DNA of 64,000 nt from Notospermus geniculatus (taxonomy: Eukaryota; Nemertea; Pilidiophora; Heteronemertea; Lineidae). Location of the stretch: NCBI GenBank assembly GCA_002633025.1, contig NMRB01000421.1, positions 181,135-245,134 on the forward strand, read 5' to 3'. This document shows positions 1-11,511 of this stretch, piece by piece. A program made the position numbers and the translations under genes. The notes under the pieces were generated by a model. The model did no database searches. It worked only from the letters and a program-made list of their open reading frames with translations, and had not been told where the DNA came from. Position 1 is the first letter of the stretch. The number at the start of each line of letters is the position of its first letter.

Positions 1-406
1 AGATTTTTCGGTGTTCACTGTGGAAGAGAACACCACTTTTTTACAATATTGGGGAAAAGTACGACTAGAGAACCTTAGAGATTGCTACAGTTTCGGCAAA
101 AGAACCATGACGAAATGGTGAAATCCAGGTGGACTTTTAATATTAAGTTCTAAGAAAATATAGGACCTAATATCTTTGAGATCATTAATAATGAACCATT
201 TCTATCGTCCAACAATTCTAAAGATATTTTAGACCGATAACCATGATTTCAAAACATTTTTCATCTAATGGTCACAGAGGGGATGGATTTAGAGTAGGGG
301 TCGTACCATACCACAATCGTCCAAGGAGGAAGTAGTGTTTTATTAGATATGGGGATTTTGAATGTCAGCCCTTAGATAAACGATGCAATCGACAATGGGT
401 AATAAT

Positions 407-549
407 CTTGTGGCCCCATGCATGAACAGAATAACCCACATTTGGTGAAATTGACAAAATTGACCCTACCACATTACACTCTTTCTTATGTGTAATTATC
501 TCCCAAGGTTTGAAAATGTGGGTTATCCTATTCATGCATGGGGCCACAG
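407..549. mobile_element. MITE with TIR CTGTGGCCCCATGCATGA
   Basis: Inverted ends (C[T]TGTGGCCCCATGCATGAA) of about 35 bp flank a short AT-rich core. The matching site in copy B, near 12287, is empty. Filled and empty sites compared give a 3-bp duplication AAT, as in Harbinger-type elements. Confidence 0.7.
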
Positions 550-933
550 AATTCACTTCCCCTCCTGCTGACGAGGAAATCGCCTTCCTGTCCAACCCTG
601 GCCTACCGTACCGTAATCCAATCGCCAATTTGATCGAAGGACCAATTTACCATTTATTATACATTGATATATCTAATTGTTATATCAGTGTCGCGGGAGT
701 TGGTCGGTAATTGAAAGCCACGGGGGGATGAGGATGCTGTCTTTCGCAAACTGGCGACTGATTTGGCATACTGTGAACAATATTGGCCATTTACATTCCG
801 GATTCGTAAACGGACGAGGTAACTCCCAACAGAAACTCCTGAAGAAAGTGGCCGCATAAGGTGTTGTATGATGATTGTATGGGGTGTAAATGAAAATTAA
901 ATTCTCAAAGCTTAGATTAGATGCTCTTGAATA

Positions 934-1144
934 TACTCTAAACTTCCACTTAACCTGTCCCATTCCTGAACTCGGAAAAAAGTGACTGGGGAGGTCAGAA
1001 ACAGTAATGTCCTGTCCACTTACATGTACTTGTCCCACTCCCGAGCCTGGCAAAGAATGAGATGCAGCGTGCGATATCTTCAACTTAGGATTTGGTCTTT
1101 TTTCCGAGTTCAGGAATGGGACAGGTAAGTGGAAGTTTGGAGTA
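934..1144. mobile_element. MITE with about 50-bp TIR and TA target site
   Basis: The ends, TACTCYAAACTTCCACTTA onward, are inverted copies of each other for about 50 bp and are flanked by TA. The element is absent from copy B near 12670. Confidence 0.75.
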
Positions 1145-1215
1145 TAATGTGATATTCTGTGGGTAGCTCAGCCTCACGACGTCATCTTGGTAAGGACGCC
1201 AACGTCTTTCACCTC

Positions 1216-1500
1216 TCAGAAAAAAATTCCAGAACTGGCCAGTTTACTTGTCAGTTGAATATATGGAAAAATTCCAGAACTGGCCAGTGTTTACTTGTCA
1301 GTTGAATACATATATGGAAAAATTCCAGAACTGGCCAGTTTACTTGTCAGTTGAATATGTGGAAAAATTCCAGAAAGTGGCCAGTTTACTTGTCAGTTGA
1401 ACATATGGAAAAATTCCAGAACTGGCCAGTTTACTTGTCAGTTGAATATATGGAAAACTTCCAGAACTGACCAGTTTACTTGTACTTGTCAGGGAAAAAT
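1216..1500. repeat. minisatellite, unit about 45 bp
   Basis: About six tandem units containing TTCCAGAACTGGCCAGTTTA and CTTGTCAGTTGAATA. Copy B has only about two units (13100-13180), so the array differs in length between the duplicates. Confidence 0.85.
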
Positions 1501-2235
1501 CAACGGACCGAATTGAGAAAACTGGCCGAACTGGTACTTATTCCGAGAGATGTAATTTCGAAATCATTTATTTTCATTGGTATGGCAAACCAAGATATTT
1601 AGTGTAGCGTCAACATGGTCATATAAAGAGACTAAAAGAAACGCTTGTCGAACCCATCTCAAAAATGATTTATCAGACTGGCCAAATCAGTTTGTATTGT
1701 GCGCTTGTTATCTGCACATGGCTGTAGAAGACAGAGTGAACATTTCCCCACCAGGGGGCCAATCAGACTCCGACCTGTGCGCAAGCGTTTTTATTATAAG
1801 GACATGTCATGTTCCCAATAACGAGATAACTGAATAATTACTTATAAACTAGCCAAGTCCGTGTGGTTTTGACATCATCTTCAATACCTTTTATCCGTTA
1901 ATCATTCGACTGCTATTTGATAATGAAGGTAGCGATAATATAGACGAATTCTGCTTTTCTTGGAGGTTGGTAATTGCATGGATTGCCACGTAGGTCAGAT
2001 ATAAATTGATTAATTACCCTCAGGGGGTACCAGGGTGGTCTAGGACAAACTGGCTGTCAGTGAAGCGCGTGGTTTCATTGATGGTATGATAGTTTATGTC
2101 CGTCAGCGATGCAGATTGCGAAGACAAGGGGGCAGCGTGGTCTAGTGGTAAAGGTCTTGGACTTGTGATCCAAGGGTTGTGGGTTCGAGTCCCGTCACTA
2201 CCATGTCTGTTTGGGACCTTAAGGAAGTTCCTTAA

Positions 2236-2471
2236 TACCCCCATCACACTGAGCTAGTTCTCAGTACGTTCTTGAAAATTTTACCGAACGGGCTCAAACT
2301 GTGTGCGAACGGAGTGGACGTTTTACAGTCTTTTTACGAACTTCGTGGATGGGAAGGGTGCTCCAGTACATCGAAGCATTATTTGGCCAAGGGTACACGT
2401 TCTAGCCCGTTTTACGATTTTTTTAGGACGGGGCAGGACGTTTTGAGAACGACTTCAGTGTGATGGGGGTA
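2236..2471. mobile_element. piggyBac-like MITE (TTAA target site) inside the SINE
   Basis: Perfect inverted ends TACCCCCATCACACTGA are flanked on both sides by TTAA (2232-2235 and 2472-2475), the piggyBac signature. It is nested in the SINE body. Confidence 0.7.
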
Positions 2472-2475
2472 TTAA

Positions 2476-2615
2476 GGGCACCGCACACGAGCGACAAAAT
2501 CTGGGCGACCGCCTACGAGACTGGTGGCGCGACTAGACATCAGCCAATCAGAAGCGCGGTCGGAAGCCAAGTCGGCCGACAAATCGGTCAAAATTGTCGC
2601 TCGTGTGCGGTGCCC
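2476..2615. mobile_element. MITE with TIR GGGCACCGCACACGAGCGAC
   Basis: A 140-bp element whose ends are perfect inverted repeats of about 21 bp. It directly abuts the TTAA of the preceding element and is also nested in the SINE. Confidence 0.7.
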
Positions 2616-2905
2616 TTTACCTTGATTGCTTCATCCTGATGATGAGACGTGTGTCTCGTGTGCCATCCGTGAAATGGTGCACGTAAAAGATCCTGTAGCA
2701 TCTTTCGAAGAAGAGTAGCTGCGTTAGCGGCGGTGCTGACAAATAATAGTCTGAAAGGCTCAAGTGAGCGAATTGTGGCTGCTCCTTGAATACCCCAGAA
2801 AGGTTTCTGTGTGGAGACCGCGCTTTCAGCAGGGCAACCTGGAAAAGGCGCGAATAATAATACCATACCATACCATCAGATGTTCTTGAACCGTCTTTTC
2901 TGGCC

Positions 2906-2990
2906 ATAAATTAGTTCCAAATCGCACCGCTAGGGCTGAATTTTGATTGATTCAAGATCTCACTGGTAGAGGGCCTACCGGTGAGATGGG
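2906..2990. mobile_element. short remnant of the TAGAC/GGTTCC TIR family
   Basis: Inverted ends (AGTTCCAAATCGCACCGC against AGTTCCCATCTCACCGG) resemble the TIRs of the elements at 14364 and 31556. A near-perfect 31-bp hairpin lies at its right side. It is shared by copy B at about 14277, before that copy's extra insertion. Confidence 0.45.
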
Positions 2991-3756
2991 AACTTGTCTA
3001 CGCCGACCCGAATAACGCCACCTAACGTGAAGTGGGTTAACGACTATCCAAGATGTCAGAAACGAATACCAGTCGCGGCGAGAAATGGTTTAGACGACGC
3101 TGGTTCGCAATGATATGCAGGCAGAGACAATCCAGACGCCTCCATCGCCTCTAAAGCTCATTTACCGATTTATTTCTATTTAAACTGTGATTAATAATTC
3201 ATTAAGACTAACACAGCCCGGGGCAATAGCAAGGTGTGTTGTACTAAGTTTTATAGACAAATTGATTGTCTTGTAGCATGCTCGGAACCCTATCGATAAT
3301 TCTCATTACGATTAATTGAAAACTGCGCTTAGGCCAACATGGTTGATTATTTTTGATGGGATACACAAGGCTCTTGGTGGAAACAGCTGCCGAGTAAACT
3401 TAAAGGGACTGTAAACTCTCATTGGCTACTTCCCGGGTGATATTTCATTGTTACAACAGAAGGCGCTCATACCTCGCACCAAATCTGTTACGCCGTGCTC
3501 ACAGGATTGTGGGTAATCAAGATGGCGTCGGGTGATTGACAGCGAATTACTTTCTTGGCTGATCATGTGATCCCTCGATCCCTGTAGTTTCTAGGATCAA
3601 AATACAATGTACTGTACCTATAAACCTCGCTTATTATGAGATTTGTTACTTGTTATACAATTATTCACAAAAAATCTGTAAATATTTTTGCATTAAACAA
3701 AGAATAGGTCAATAACTTGGATTTATGTTTTTTCCTACGCTGTGATGAGGTCGCGG

Positions 3757-3792
3757 GCGTACACCTCGGCCAGATCTGGCCGAGGTGTACGC
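3757..3792. repeat. perfect 36-bp palindrome
   Basis: GCGTACACCTCGGCCAGA is followed at once by its exact reverse complement, centred on AGATCT. It lies in the part of copy A that has no counterpart in copy B. Confidence 0.9.
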
Positions 3793-4348
3793 TATACGTA
3801 CACCTGTATGCTATACTATACTACATGTACATCTTGGCTTGCCATACCAAATGAAATGATTTCAAAGTTACATCTCTTGGAATAAGTACCAGCTCGGTCA
3901 GTTTTCTCATCTGTATTGCGTCCAGCATAGGCTAAAAATAGCAATACGACGGAGTCAGACATTCGGACTATGGAACGCGCAGTTATTCCCTGTGTCAGTG
4001 ACAAGTTTTGCCCAACAACGACAGGTTGTGTTTGTCTTGGCACCCAGGCCGTAATTTATTTGTAAACATTTGTTTTATTCTTTGACACCGCAATTAGACC
4101 GTCAGGTAGCGTCATTAGGCAGTTTGCTAAGGCCGGTAATGGGCGGGTCATTAACGGAAAGCCGTCAGTGTTTAAAAGTCACTTGGTTTTATTTTGATTC
4201 GGGAAACACTCATGGTATCCTTCTTTCACAGTTAATTAATCTGTATTCTGAAAGGTGCAGTGACAGCACTGTTTTGCCGTGCGGAAATTATCGTTGGACT
4301 TGTTGGCAGTCAGATGACCAAAATCGAATCTAACAGCTTGGGTGTCCA

Positions 4349-5186
4349 CGACGGGTTGGTTCTAAACCTGGCACTGGCACTGGTATCATATTAGGCCACA
4401 ATTATTTTATTTGTTGTTTTACGGATTTTCCCCCTGGAAACCCCTGACAGGAGGGAGGAAAATAAAAATAAAAATAACTTTTTCATTTGGTTTTCGCGGA
4501 AACCTTGACAGGAGGGTGGAAAATAAATATAAAAATAATTGTAATTATTTGATTATTTTTATTATATTTGTCAAAGCATGTAACAGGCGGCTATGAAAAA
4601 AATAAAAATGTACAAAAATATAATAAAATTCACTCAATGAATGGGAACGAGAATGATTGTTGCAACCGCTGTGAATTATTTTCGTCAGGCAAGGTTCGTC
4701 CAGCATGTCGGCGGTAGAAAAATAAAGTTTTTTTTCTCATTATTTTTATTTTTATTGATCGGATAATCAGTTTTTGGGCGGCGGCAAAAAAATAATGTCA
4801 TTTTTTCAATTATTTTTATTTTCCAAAATCGGAAAAAAAAGTGCGGCGGATCCGTAAAACAAGAAATAAAATAAGTGTCGCCTTATGGCCAGAAATCACG
4901 AAGAAAATGTATATATACGTCGCAGTTATTATTTTGGAAGATAATAGGGCCCACCAGTTTAACATGGACCATTTTGTTGAAAAAATTTTAAATTTTTTTT
5001 CTAGTTTTTTAGATTTTTCAACATAATTGATCCATGTTAAACTTGTTGGCCCTATTATCTTCCAAAAAAATAACTGTTAGGTAAATATACCTTTTTTTTA
5101 TGATTTCTGGCCATAATATGATGCCAGTGCCAGTGCCAGTGCCAGCGTGCCAGTGCCAGGTTTAGAACCAACTCGTCCACGACTAT
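4349..5186. mobile_element. foldback element with nested insertion (copy A)
   Basis: Long inverted arms of about 165 bp: the outer part contains GTTGGTTCTAAACCTGGCAC and tandem CTGGCA units, the inner part AAGATAATAGGGCC. The left arm is split by the 4390-4886 insertion. The intact version is at 16245-16585. The 61-codon ORFs inside are shadows. Confidence 0.75.
4390..4886. mobile_element. A/T-rich TIR element nested in the foldback
   Basis: The ends are inverted copies, TTAGGCCACAATTATTTTAT against TAAGGCGACACTTATTTTAT, continuing to a shared TTGTTTTACGGAT. The interior is rich in AAATAAAAATAAAAAT. It is absent from copy B at 16286/16287. The target-site duplication is only 2 bp and is ambiguous. 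Confidence 0.7.
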
Positions 5187-6090
5187 GCCCTCCCCCACCT
5201 CCACCCCACCCCAAGTCAAGGCGATGAAGGGTCACCAAGTCGATTGGGGTTTTCTATCAATTTTTTTTGTTCGCCCGTCAAACATCCGTCTCCTTCAAAT
5301 TTGGTACATACGAACTTCCAAACATCATCTCATGTTCAGCCAAAATCGGATACCGGCCTTCCACCATCGGCCAATTAAGCCTCCTTGAAAATATTGGCTT
5401 GTGGTCGTCTACGTACTCTATACATATTGTAAATTCCCCCCTACGAAATTTATTATTAAGCGGACGGGTACTTCCAATAACTCGTGTAACACCAACCGAC
5501 CACAAAGAATATTAAAATCTATATAAAATCATTTGGGAGGAAATAATGATAGTCGGTTGTTAATTAACCAAATTCTGCTCCGAGCTAATAGTGATACGAA
5601 ACTCGTTAAAGTTTAATGAGGCTCGTCATTTATTGTGAGTTTTCATTATTGTGTTTACATAACGTGTCATGTTTAGGAGTTGGATTTTAGATTGAAATTG
5701 AACCGTTTGAAGAGAACTGGGAGTGGGTTATCAAACAAAGCATCCGACAGATGTGAGGTGTGATTTTTTTCGAGACAAATTTTGATACCCCGAATTAGGG
5801 GTTAATTCTCAGTAATGGTGTCGTTGATCGATCCGAAAAAGCGACCAACAAGACTCTACAGGGTGGGCCAGAAAAAGTATCTCTCGCACAATAGCATTTA
5901 CATTGTTTACCTATTGTTCAAGGGAAACTTTTTTTGGCCAACATTACTTACGATATTAAGTTTTCCATTGATCTCACTCAATCCCAGACAAAATTGCAGT
6001 TGAAATTTTCCTGATGATTTGAGGCGAACCTTTATATGTTCCTGTTTGTAAAAATATTCATCAAGTCGTCGAGTCTGTCAATTACAAATA

Positions 6091-6228
6091 CGGAGGTTTA
6101 GAAATCAAACCATAAAGGTGAACGTTAACGACAACGTTATTTTTGTACCGAAAATGCGATATAAAATCTGGTTATAATGTGTAGCGTTGTCGTAAAGTTC
6201 ACGTTTATCGTCTGATTTCTAAACCTCC
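6091..6228. mobile_element. GGAGGTTTAGAAATC MITE, locus 1
   Basis: Inverted ends CGGAGGTTTAGAAATCAAAC with a palindromic AACGTTAACG zone and TA on both flanks. The family recurs at 30455, 34865, 41632 and 44719. It falls in the part of copy A replaced in copy B after the N. Confidence 0.75.
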
Positions 6229-7923
6229 TAATAATACAGTTACGATTACGATCACGACTATTTACTTTGTTTTCATTGATTCCAATATTTGATGTGATGT
6301 GATGTGATGTGATGTCAATATATTCATGATGTTACATAGGATTTGTAGAAAGAAGTTCGCACCGAGGAAAAGAAAGGGAGAAATGCGATATACGCAAGAT
6401 CATGGCAGGACAGTAAAATGTACATTGAATTGATATTGACTTAACCAACAAGAAAAGTGAAAGTAAAAATCATTGATTCAGGCGCCATTAAGTTTCCATG
6501 TATAAGACCACGTCTGACGTGTGTGAAGTTGTTGATAGGTCAGGTCTTGTTTATTTCAGTCATTTCAGTCAGTGTCGCCAACATCCGGTTACAAGTCAGC
6601 AACATTGGGAAAGTTTTTACTAGGTATACATGTATGGAAAAGAATTCATCTCTGGCAGTATTTCATTTGCTGCAGTTCAATAAGAAGTGAATTTCGTCTT
6701 CCCTTTGGTCTTTCGATAGGCCTATGTTGGGGCAATATGAACATCCACAGATGGTGAGGCTTTCCACCAATCGATGTCAACGTACTGCACCCTTGATATA
6801 TTTACATGCATGACATTATCTCAGTTATCATGTTTGAAATAAACGGAAAGTCCATTTGAATTCTGTCTGAATTCGCAACCAATCTTTACCATGCTTTTAG
6901 GGCTACATTGTCGAATATATCAACTGTCAATACTGTACACAAATTAGTTACACATCAAAAACATTCACCCTAAATTCGGTCAAAATGACTCGGAGGTGTT
7001 TTCCACTGATGCACTTATGGAGCGGAAATTAAACAACTTGACTAATTACTTGCTAATTTGCGGCTATTAATGACTACATGTCACTAATTTAATGTCTGGA
7101 CCATTTGAAAAAACAATGCATAGATAATACATCCATCCATCCTCGCAATACTTGTGTTTGGGTAAACAGAACCGGTATCAATAGCTAACAGGGTAAAGGA
7201 GTAAACGTGGAACTCATCAACACAACGTGATTATGTCAGTGTGACAGCCGCGCCCATCAAAACCCGTCATGTGTATATATTTCAACAAATGCCTCTGGAA
7301 TCATGAAATGTGGGTAAATGCGTCTGGCATGTCTGGTCGGGTGTGAATTAGTTTACTAAGCTATTCTGGCATGACCGCCCATAATATGTTGATGACAAAA
7401 AGGTTTTGGCGATCTCAGTAAAAACACCCCATCAGCAATCTCATTTCATCACAAAATTCGTGTCGAAATGGACAAGTGATCCAATTCATATCTGTCAATT
7501 ATTCATAATATTAAGTCTGATAAGATTTTTTTGTGATTTCATCATAAAATTCATGTCGAAATAAGAAAAAAAATCTGATCGCTGAATCTTTAATGAAAAA
7601 TTGACAGGTATGTGTATATAAATCAGCTAAAAGGTACAACAATTTTTTTTCCTTTTTTTTTCACCAGAAAACCACCAATTAATTAGATGATGACCTCATT
7701 AGAATATTCACAAACCACTTCACGATGCGGTCATGCATGAAATCGACTTCAGTTGTTGTTGTTATTTTTTTCTCTCTCTGTTTTGTATACATCGTATTAG
7801 ATAATAAATTTGTAATTCGGTCATAAAAATGATTCAGTATGTCGATAAAGTGCTTTTCAGAATGTCCACTCATTTTTGTACTCATTTGACCTTGCAATGG
7901 AACATAACCACAAACCACAAAAG

Positions 7924-8034
7924 GGCCAGTTACGTGTGCATGATTGCATGATTATCTTGAATCAGAGTATAGACCTGAACAAGGTCCTATTAGAAGTCGG
8001 TCAGCTGTTAATCGGCATGCACACGTAACTGGCC
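7924..8034. mobile_element. small MITE, 19-bp perfect TIR
   Basis: GGCCAGTTACGTGTGCATG at 7924-7942 is the exact reverse complement of 8016-8034. Copy B keeps only the first part of the left end before similarity stops. Confidence 0.65.
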
Positions 8035-8066
8035 ATCAACTTTTTAATTTTACATAGCGCCAAAAC

Positions 8067-8275
8067 GGGCCGTTCGTTTTCGTCACTTGAGGAATCTGAG
8101 TTGTGATCCTTGGGAAAACGGAAGAAGCTCTGCACTTGCAAATTGCAGGGAATATTTGTTGTGCTGTACAGAATAATCGCTGCAGTTTGAAGCTTCATGG
8201 CTTTCTCCATTTTCTCAAGGATCACAATCAGATTCCTCACCGGGATTCCTCAGTTGACGAAAACCGAACAGCCCC
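8067..8275. mobile_element. foldback element, arms about 100 bp
   Basis: The left half (GGCCGTTCGTTTTCGTCA...) is an imperfect inverted copy of the right half, reaching a central TGTACAGAATAATCGCTGCA region. ORFs on both strands here are a consequence of the symmetry. Confidence 0.7.
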
Positions 8276-8594
8276 TTTGATGCCTAGAAGGCCGTAGACC
8301 CGATTTCCCGGCATCTCAGTGTCAAGACAGAAGCTTTATTTTACGTTTTTGTGCTTATTGTCGCAAATTATTGAAGGCAAAAAATGGTGGTGGAGAGCGG
8401 GGGCAGGGGGCACGACCCTGTGGATACGCGCCTGATTTGACTTCACCATTGGTGGACACTAACACTGACCCCAACCATTAACCTGCAACCTGCAACTAAC
8501 CTCACTAAACCGTATATTCTTATTTCCACAGTGAGTTTGAGACCCTGACGTTTCGACTGGGCACTCCTCTACGTATATTCAACCGTATCGGTAG
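8276..8594. other. no gene seen; G-rich tract then unique sequence
   Basis: Contains a purine-rich GGGGGCAGGGGGC stretch near 8400 and short tandem AACCTGCAACCTGCAAC. I see no coding signal. Confidence 0.5.
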
Positions 8595-8867
8595 TAGACT
8601 GGTTCCCGGCCCCAAAATAATTCTGACGGAGAAAGGGACCGGTATTGGGCGGCCATTTTGTGGCAGAAAGCTGCCACAATATGACGTCACAGAGGATTCC
8701 CCTCAACTGAGAAACAGCTTACTTACCTCACATCCCAAAATAGCTAACCAATCAACTGCGACGTTACAAATTCAAATTCAAAAAGAGCTAGCCAATCAAC
8801 TACGTCGTTACATCAGGCAATACCGGTCACTTATCCGTTAGCGATATTGGGACCGGGAACCAGTCTA
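8595..8867. mobile_element. MULE-like MITE, 9-bp target duplication
   Basis: The ends TAGACTGGTTCCCGGCCCC and their near-exact inverse are flanked by perfect 9-bp direct repeats TATCGGTAG (8586-8594 and 8868-8876). A 9-bp duplication with TIRs is typical of Mutator-like elements. It has no coding capacity. Confidence 0.8.
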
Positions 8868-9306
8868 TATCGGTAGTAAACGCTGTACCTTTCTCTGGAT
8901 CACTGTCTGTGAACGGTGGCATATGTATAGGTTAAACGCTATCAAGGATGAAATAAATCGTTACTGATTAGGTGAAGTGGCCACCGCCGATCCGTTAATG
9001 GACACTCCAAACATTAATTAAATGAGCTTTTTCTCCGCGTTAAATCGAGGTTTAGATCCTTATCAAGACATTTTCCCGATTTGAACAATTAATCACGCCA
9101 GAAATCCTTGGGTAAGATGTAAGCGTATTTGGATTGCTCTACTTCGTAACAAGAATTGCTGACTGGTGTTTGCCGATATCTGGATCTCATCTGTCCCTGC
9201 AGCCAACCAAACTCCACGTCGGTAAAGATTGGCAGGATTCAACGCTTGGGGTCGCAAGTGAAGCTTTTATGGTCTGTAGGCTATATACATGTACATGTAT
9301 AGTTCC
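8868..9306. other. no gene seen
   Basis: Unique sequence with no recognisable coding exon or RNA gene; it ends in a TACATGTACATGTA palindrome at about 9288. Confidence 0.5.
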
Positions 9307-10145
9307 TTAAGGCTTCTTTTACATAGAAGTATACAGTATACGAAAACGCCGGGTAACAAAGGCTTCAAATTCACGAGCCATGAAACCATTGCTAACCGGC
9401 GTTTTCGTATGTACTATGTAAAGGAAACCTTACATTGCGATTCCTCTGTTATCAATCATCATCCACATCGTTGAAATAGCAATCAAGCTCTTTGGCTAGG
9501 CGCTACGCGGACACACCGGTTAACAAAGGCTTCACCTTCGCGAACCCTTCAATAAGGAACCTGCATAACAGGCTCTGCCAATAGGGGGCCCTGCAGGCAA
9601 GTGGACCATGGTTGCAATGAAAAATTCTTTTGCCAAGTCAATGATTATTGAATATTTCATCCCTGAATTACTCTGCACTGGAAAATAGCACCAAAAATGT
9701 TATTTTACTGGTCCTTGATTCTATTTTGATGAGTTCTATGAAGAAAATCAGCAAAATTTAATTTTTATTTGAAAATACATTGGATATTGGACCTTTTGTA
9801 CTGGTGCTGCCATCTGGATTTTTAGTTCTGCCGGTTCCTCATTGCGAAGCCATTGTTAACCGGCGTGGCCGTGCAGAGTGTAGCTCGTAGGCTGAGTCCA
9901 CACAGAAGTACATGTAGCTATACGGTATACATGTGCGAACATAATTGCTGGCGAACAATGGCCAGAGTGTTCGTATACCGTATACTTCAACATGTATGTG
10001 AACTGAGCCTTAAGTCGGGTTTACATAAAGCTATACGTTATGCGGACACGCTGGCGAACAATGGCCTAATAAAGAAGGGTTCATGACCATGAAGACCTTT
10101 GTTCGTCAGCGTGTCCGTATCGTATACCTCTTTTTAAACTCAACC
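9307..10145. mobile_element. cluster of four related hairpin elements
   Basis: Four consecutive inverted-repeat units at about 9307-9432, 9508-9888, 9889-10010 and 10009-10145. They share outer ends like GGCTGAGTTTACATAGAAGT, a TATACGGTATAC zone, and an inner core like GGCGAACAATGG or GGTTAACAAAGGCTTC. Members are diverged from one another. The boundaries are by eye. Confidence 0.65.
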
Positions 10146-11511
10146 TTATGTGCATTCGCAGGCTAGAGTCACCGTTAAGACGTACCGTACACTTCTCAGT
10201 AGGCACTAGTGCCCAGACTATTACATGTGTACATGTAGGTATCCAGCCGGCCACCTTTGGACACTTGTACTCAAGGGTGGGTAGACCCTTGTTTTTTTCT
10301 TGGGGATGTTTGCTCATACACCTTCTCATACAGTTACAGGAATTGTAAACTTGACGAGGCACGTAACTATTAATAATTAATCATTGTGTGTGTACAATAA
10401 TTGAAAGAACGACGCCGCTAACGGTATAACCCGGGCTAAGTTAGCATCAACCAAACCTCTTTCTCGTTAGTCTTAATTAACTCTATATTCGGAGACACAT
10501 ATTTACGCAGTTAGCAATCGGCCGGTGGACAATCCATAGATTTGTTACAAATACCTCTCAAATCGATTTTCGCTGTACCAATATTATCTTAATTGGCTCT
10601 GTGTTTAGATATAATAATTAGAGTCAATAATATAATGATTATTTCCCTGTCTGAAAAAGGACTACCATCGAGTTGAGAGTCGGCGACAGAATGCCATAAA
10701 GCGTACGAGGCGATCGACAGAATGCCACGAGCGTACGGGGCGTTAGCAATGTCCACCATCGCACAGCTTTCTTGAACTCCAGCCACAACAACGTCAGCAA
10801 AACCGCCATGTCTGATGAGTTTTTAACAGGGGACAGACATTGCACGTGTCCACCCTTGAACCCCCGGCGAAGTCCTCAAAATACGGTCATCTACGAAATT
10901 CAAATGTTATCTCCGGCGATTATTAAAACATTACGGCGAAATTACAGATATGTCATCGCGAACAGATCCCTTTTTCTGACATTTTGCTCTTAGGCTGAGT
11001 GATCGTTAAAGAATATCTGCATATATCCGTGTCTGAGTATGACTATATTGCACTTAACTTTTGCTTCAGTCCGATAAACATGTAACAATAACGCTAATTT
11101 GATATCCCTGGACAGGAGATTGTAATATCATTGTTATATTATTTGGAATAAGTGTTAGTAAGTGTGACCAGCAAGAAGAGTTAATATCCGGAATTGGTGT
11201 CTTTGTCACGGGTCACTTCAGGTGATGGCAGTCTATTGCACTGTCCAGAGAGAGTGCTTCACGTTTTTCCTGTAACCATAATGACACTTGGTGGTCTCTT
11301 GCACTTGCATGTCGAAATAACTTGACGAGGATGAACTGTTTCACCGAGCTGATAGATCGACCGTCAGATATCGTCAAGCAGCAATGCTGGAAATTAAAAA
11401 CAAAATTACGGAGGAGTGTCTGTGTGCAGGTTATGCGCTTACAAGGTGCGCTAGACTGAAGAGACATAGCAATACGCTCTTCACAGTAAAAAAATGTGGA
11501 TGCCCTTAATA
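10146..11511. other. no gene seen; unique sequence
   Basis: No exon or RNA gene recognised. A 20-bp block (CGACAGAATGCCA with GCGTACGRGGCG) is repeated at about 10683 and 10712. Confidence 0.5.

Larger units (their letters stand above)
2130..2872 (+). mobile_element. tRNA-derived SINE interrupted by two MITEs
   Basis: The head resembles a tRNA, with A box TGGTCTAGTGG (2138-2148), B box GGTTCGAGTCC (2182-2192) and an anticodon-like GTG, but acceptor-stem mismatches mean it is not a working tRNA. The body resumes at about 2616 after two inserted elements, and the tail ends in AATAATAATACCATACCATA. The site is empty in copy B near 14240. The antisense reading of the tRNA head gives a spurious peptide. 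Confidence 0.75.
1..7937. repeat. segmental duplication 1, copy A
   Basis: Collinear with 11789-19117 in direct orientation, with scattered substitutions and a set of clean insertions in one copy or the other. The copy starts before the window edge. The stretch 4888-5981 matches 16287-17380 with only one mismatch that I can find, unlike the rest. Between 3440 and 3970 the sequence is unrelated to the corresponding place in copy B (15596-15866). No gene is supported; small ORFs here are shadows of repeats. Confidence 0.9.

Noticed and set aside
2130-2204. tRNA-His gene
   Set aside because: A and B boxes and a GTG anticodon-like triplet are present, but the acceptor stem has two mismatches and the sequence continues into a SINE body and tail; the site is empty in the other copy.
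5267-5515. 82-codon ORF identical in both copies (16666-16914)
   Set aside because: It lies in the near-identical stretch next to the N; all three frames and the reverse strand are equally preserved, so identity is not evidence of coding.
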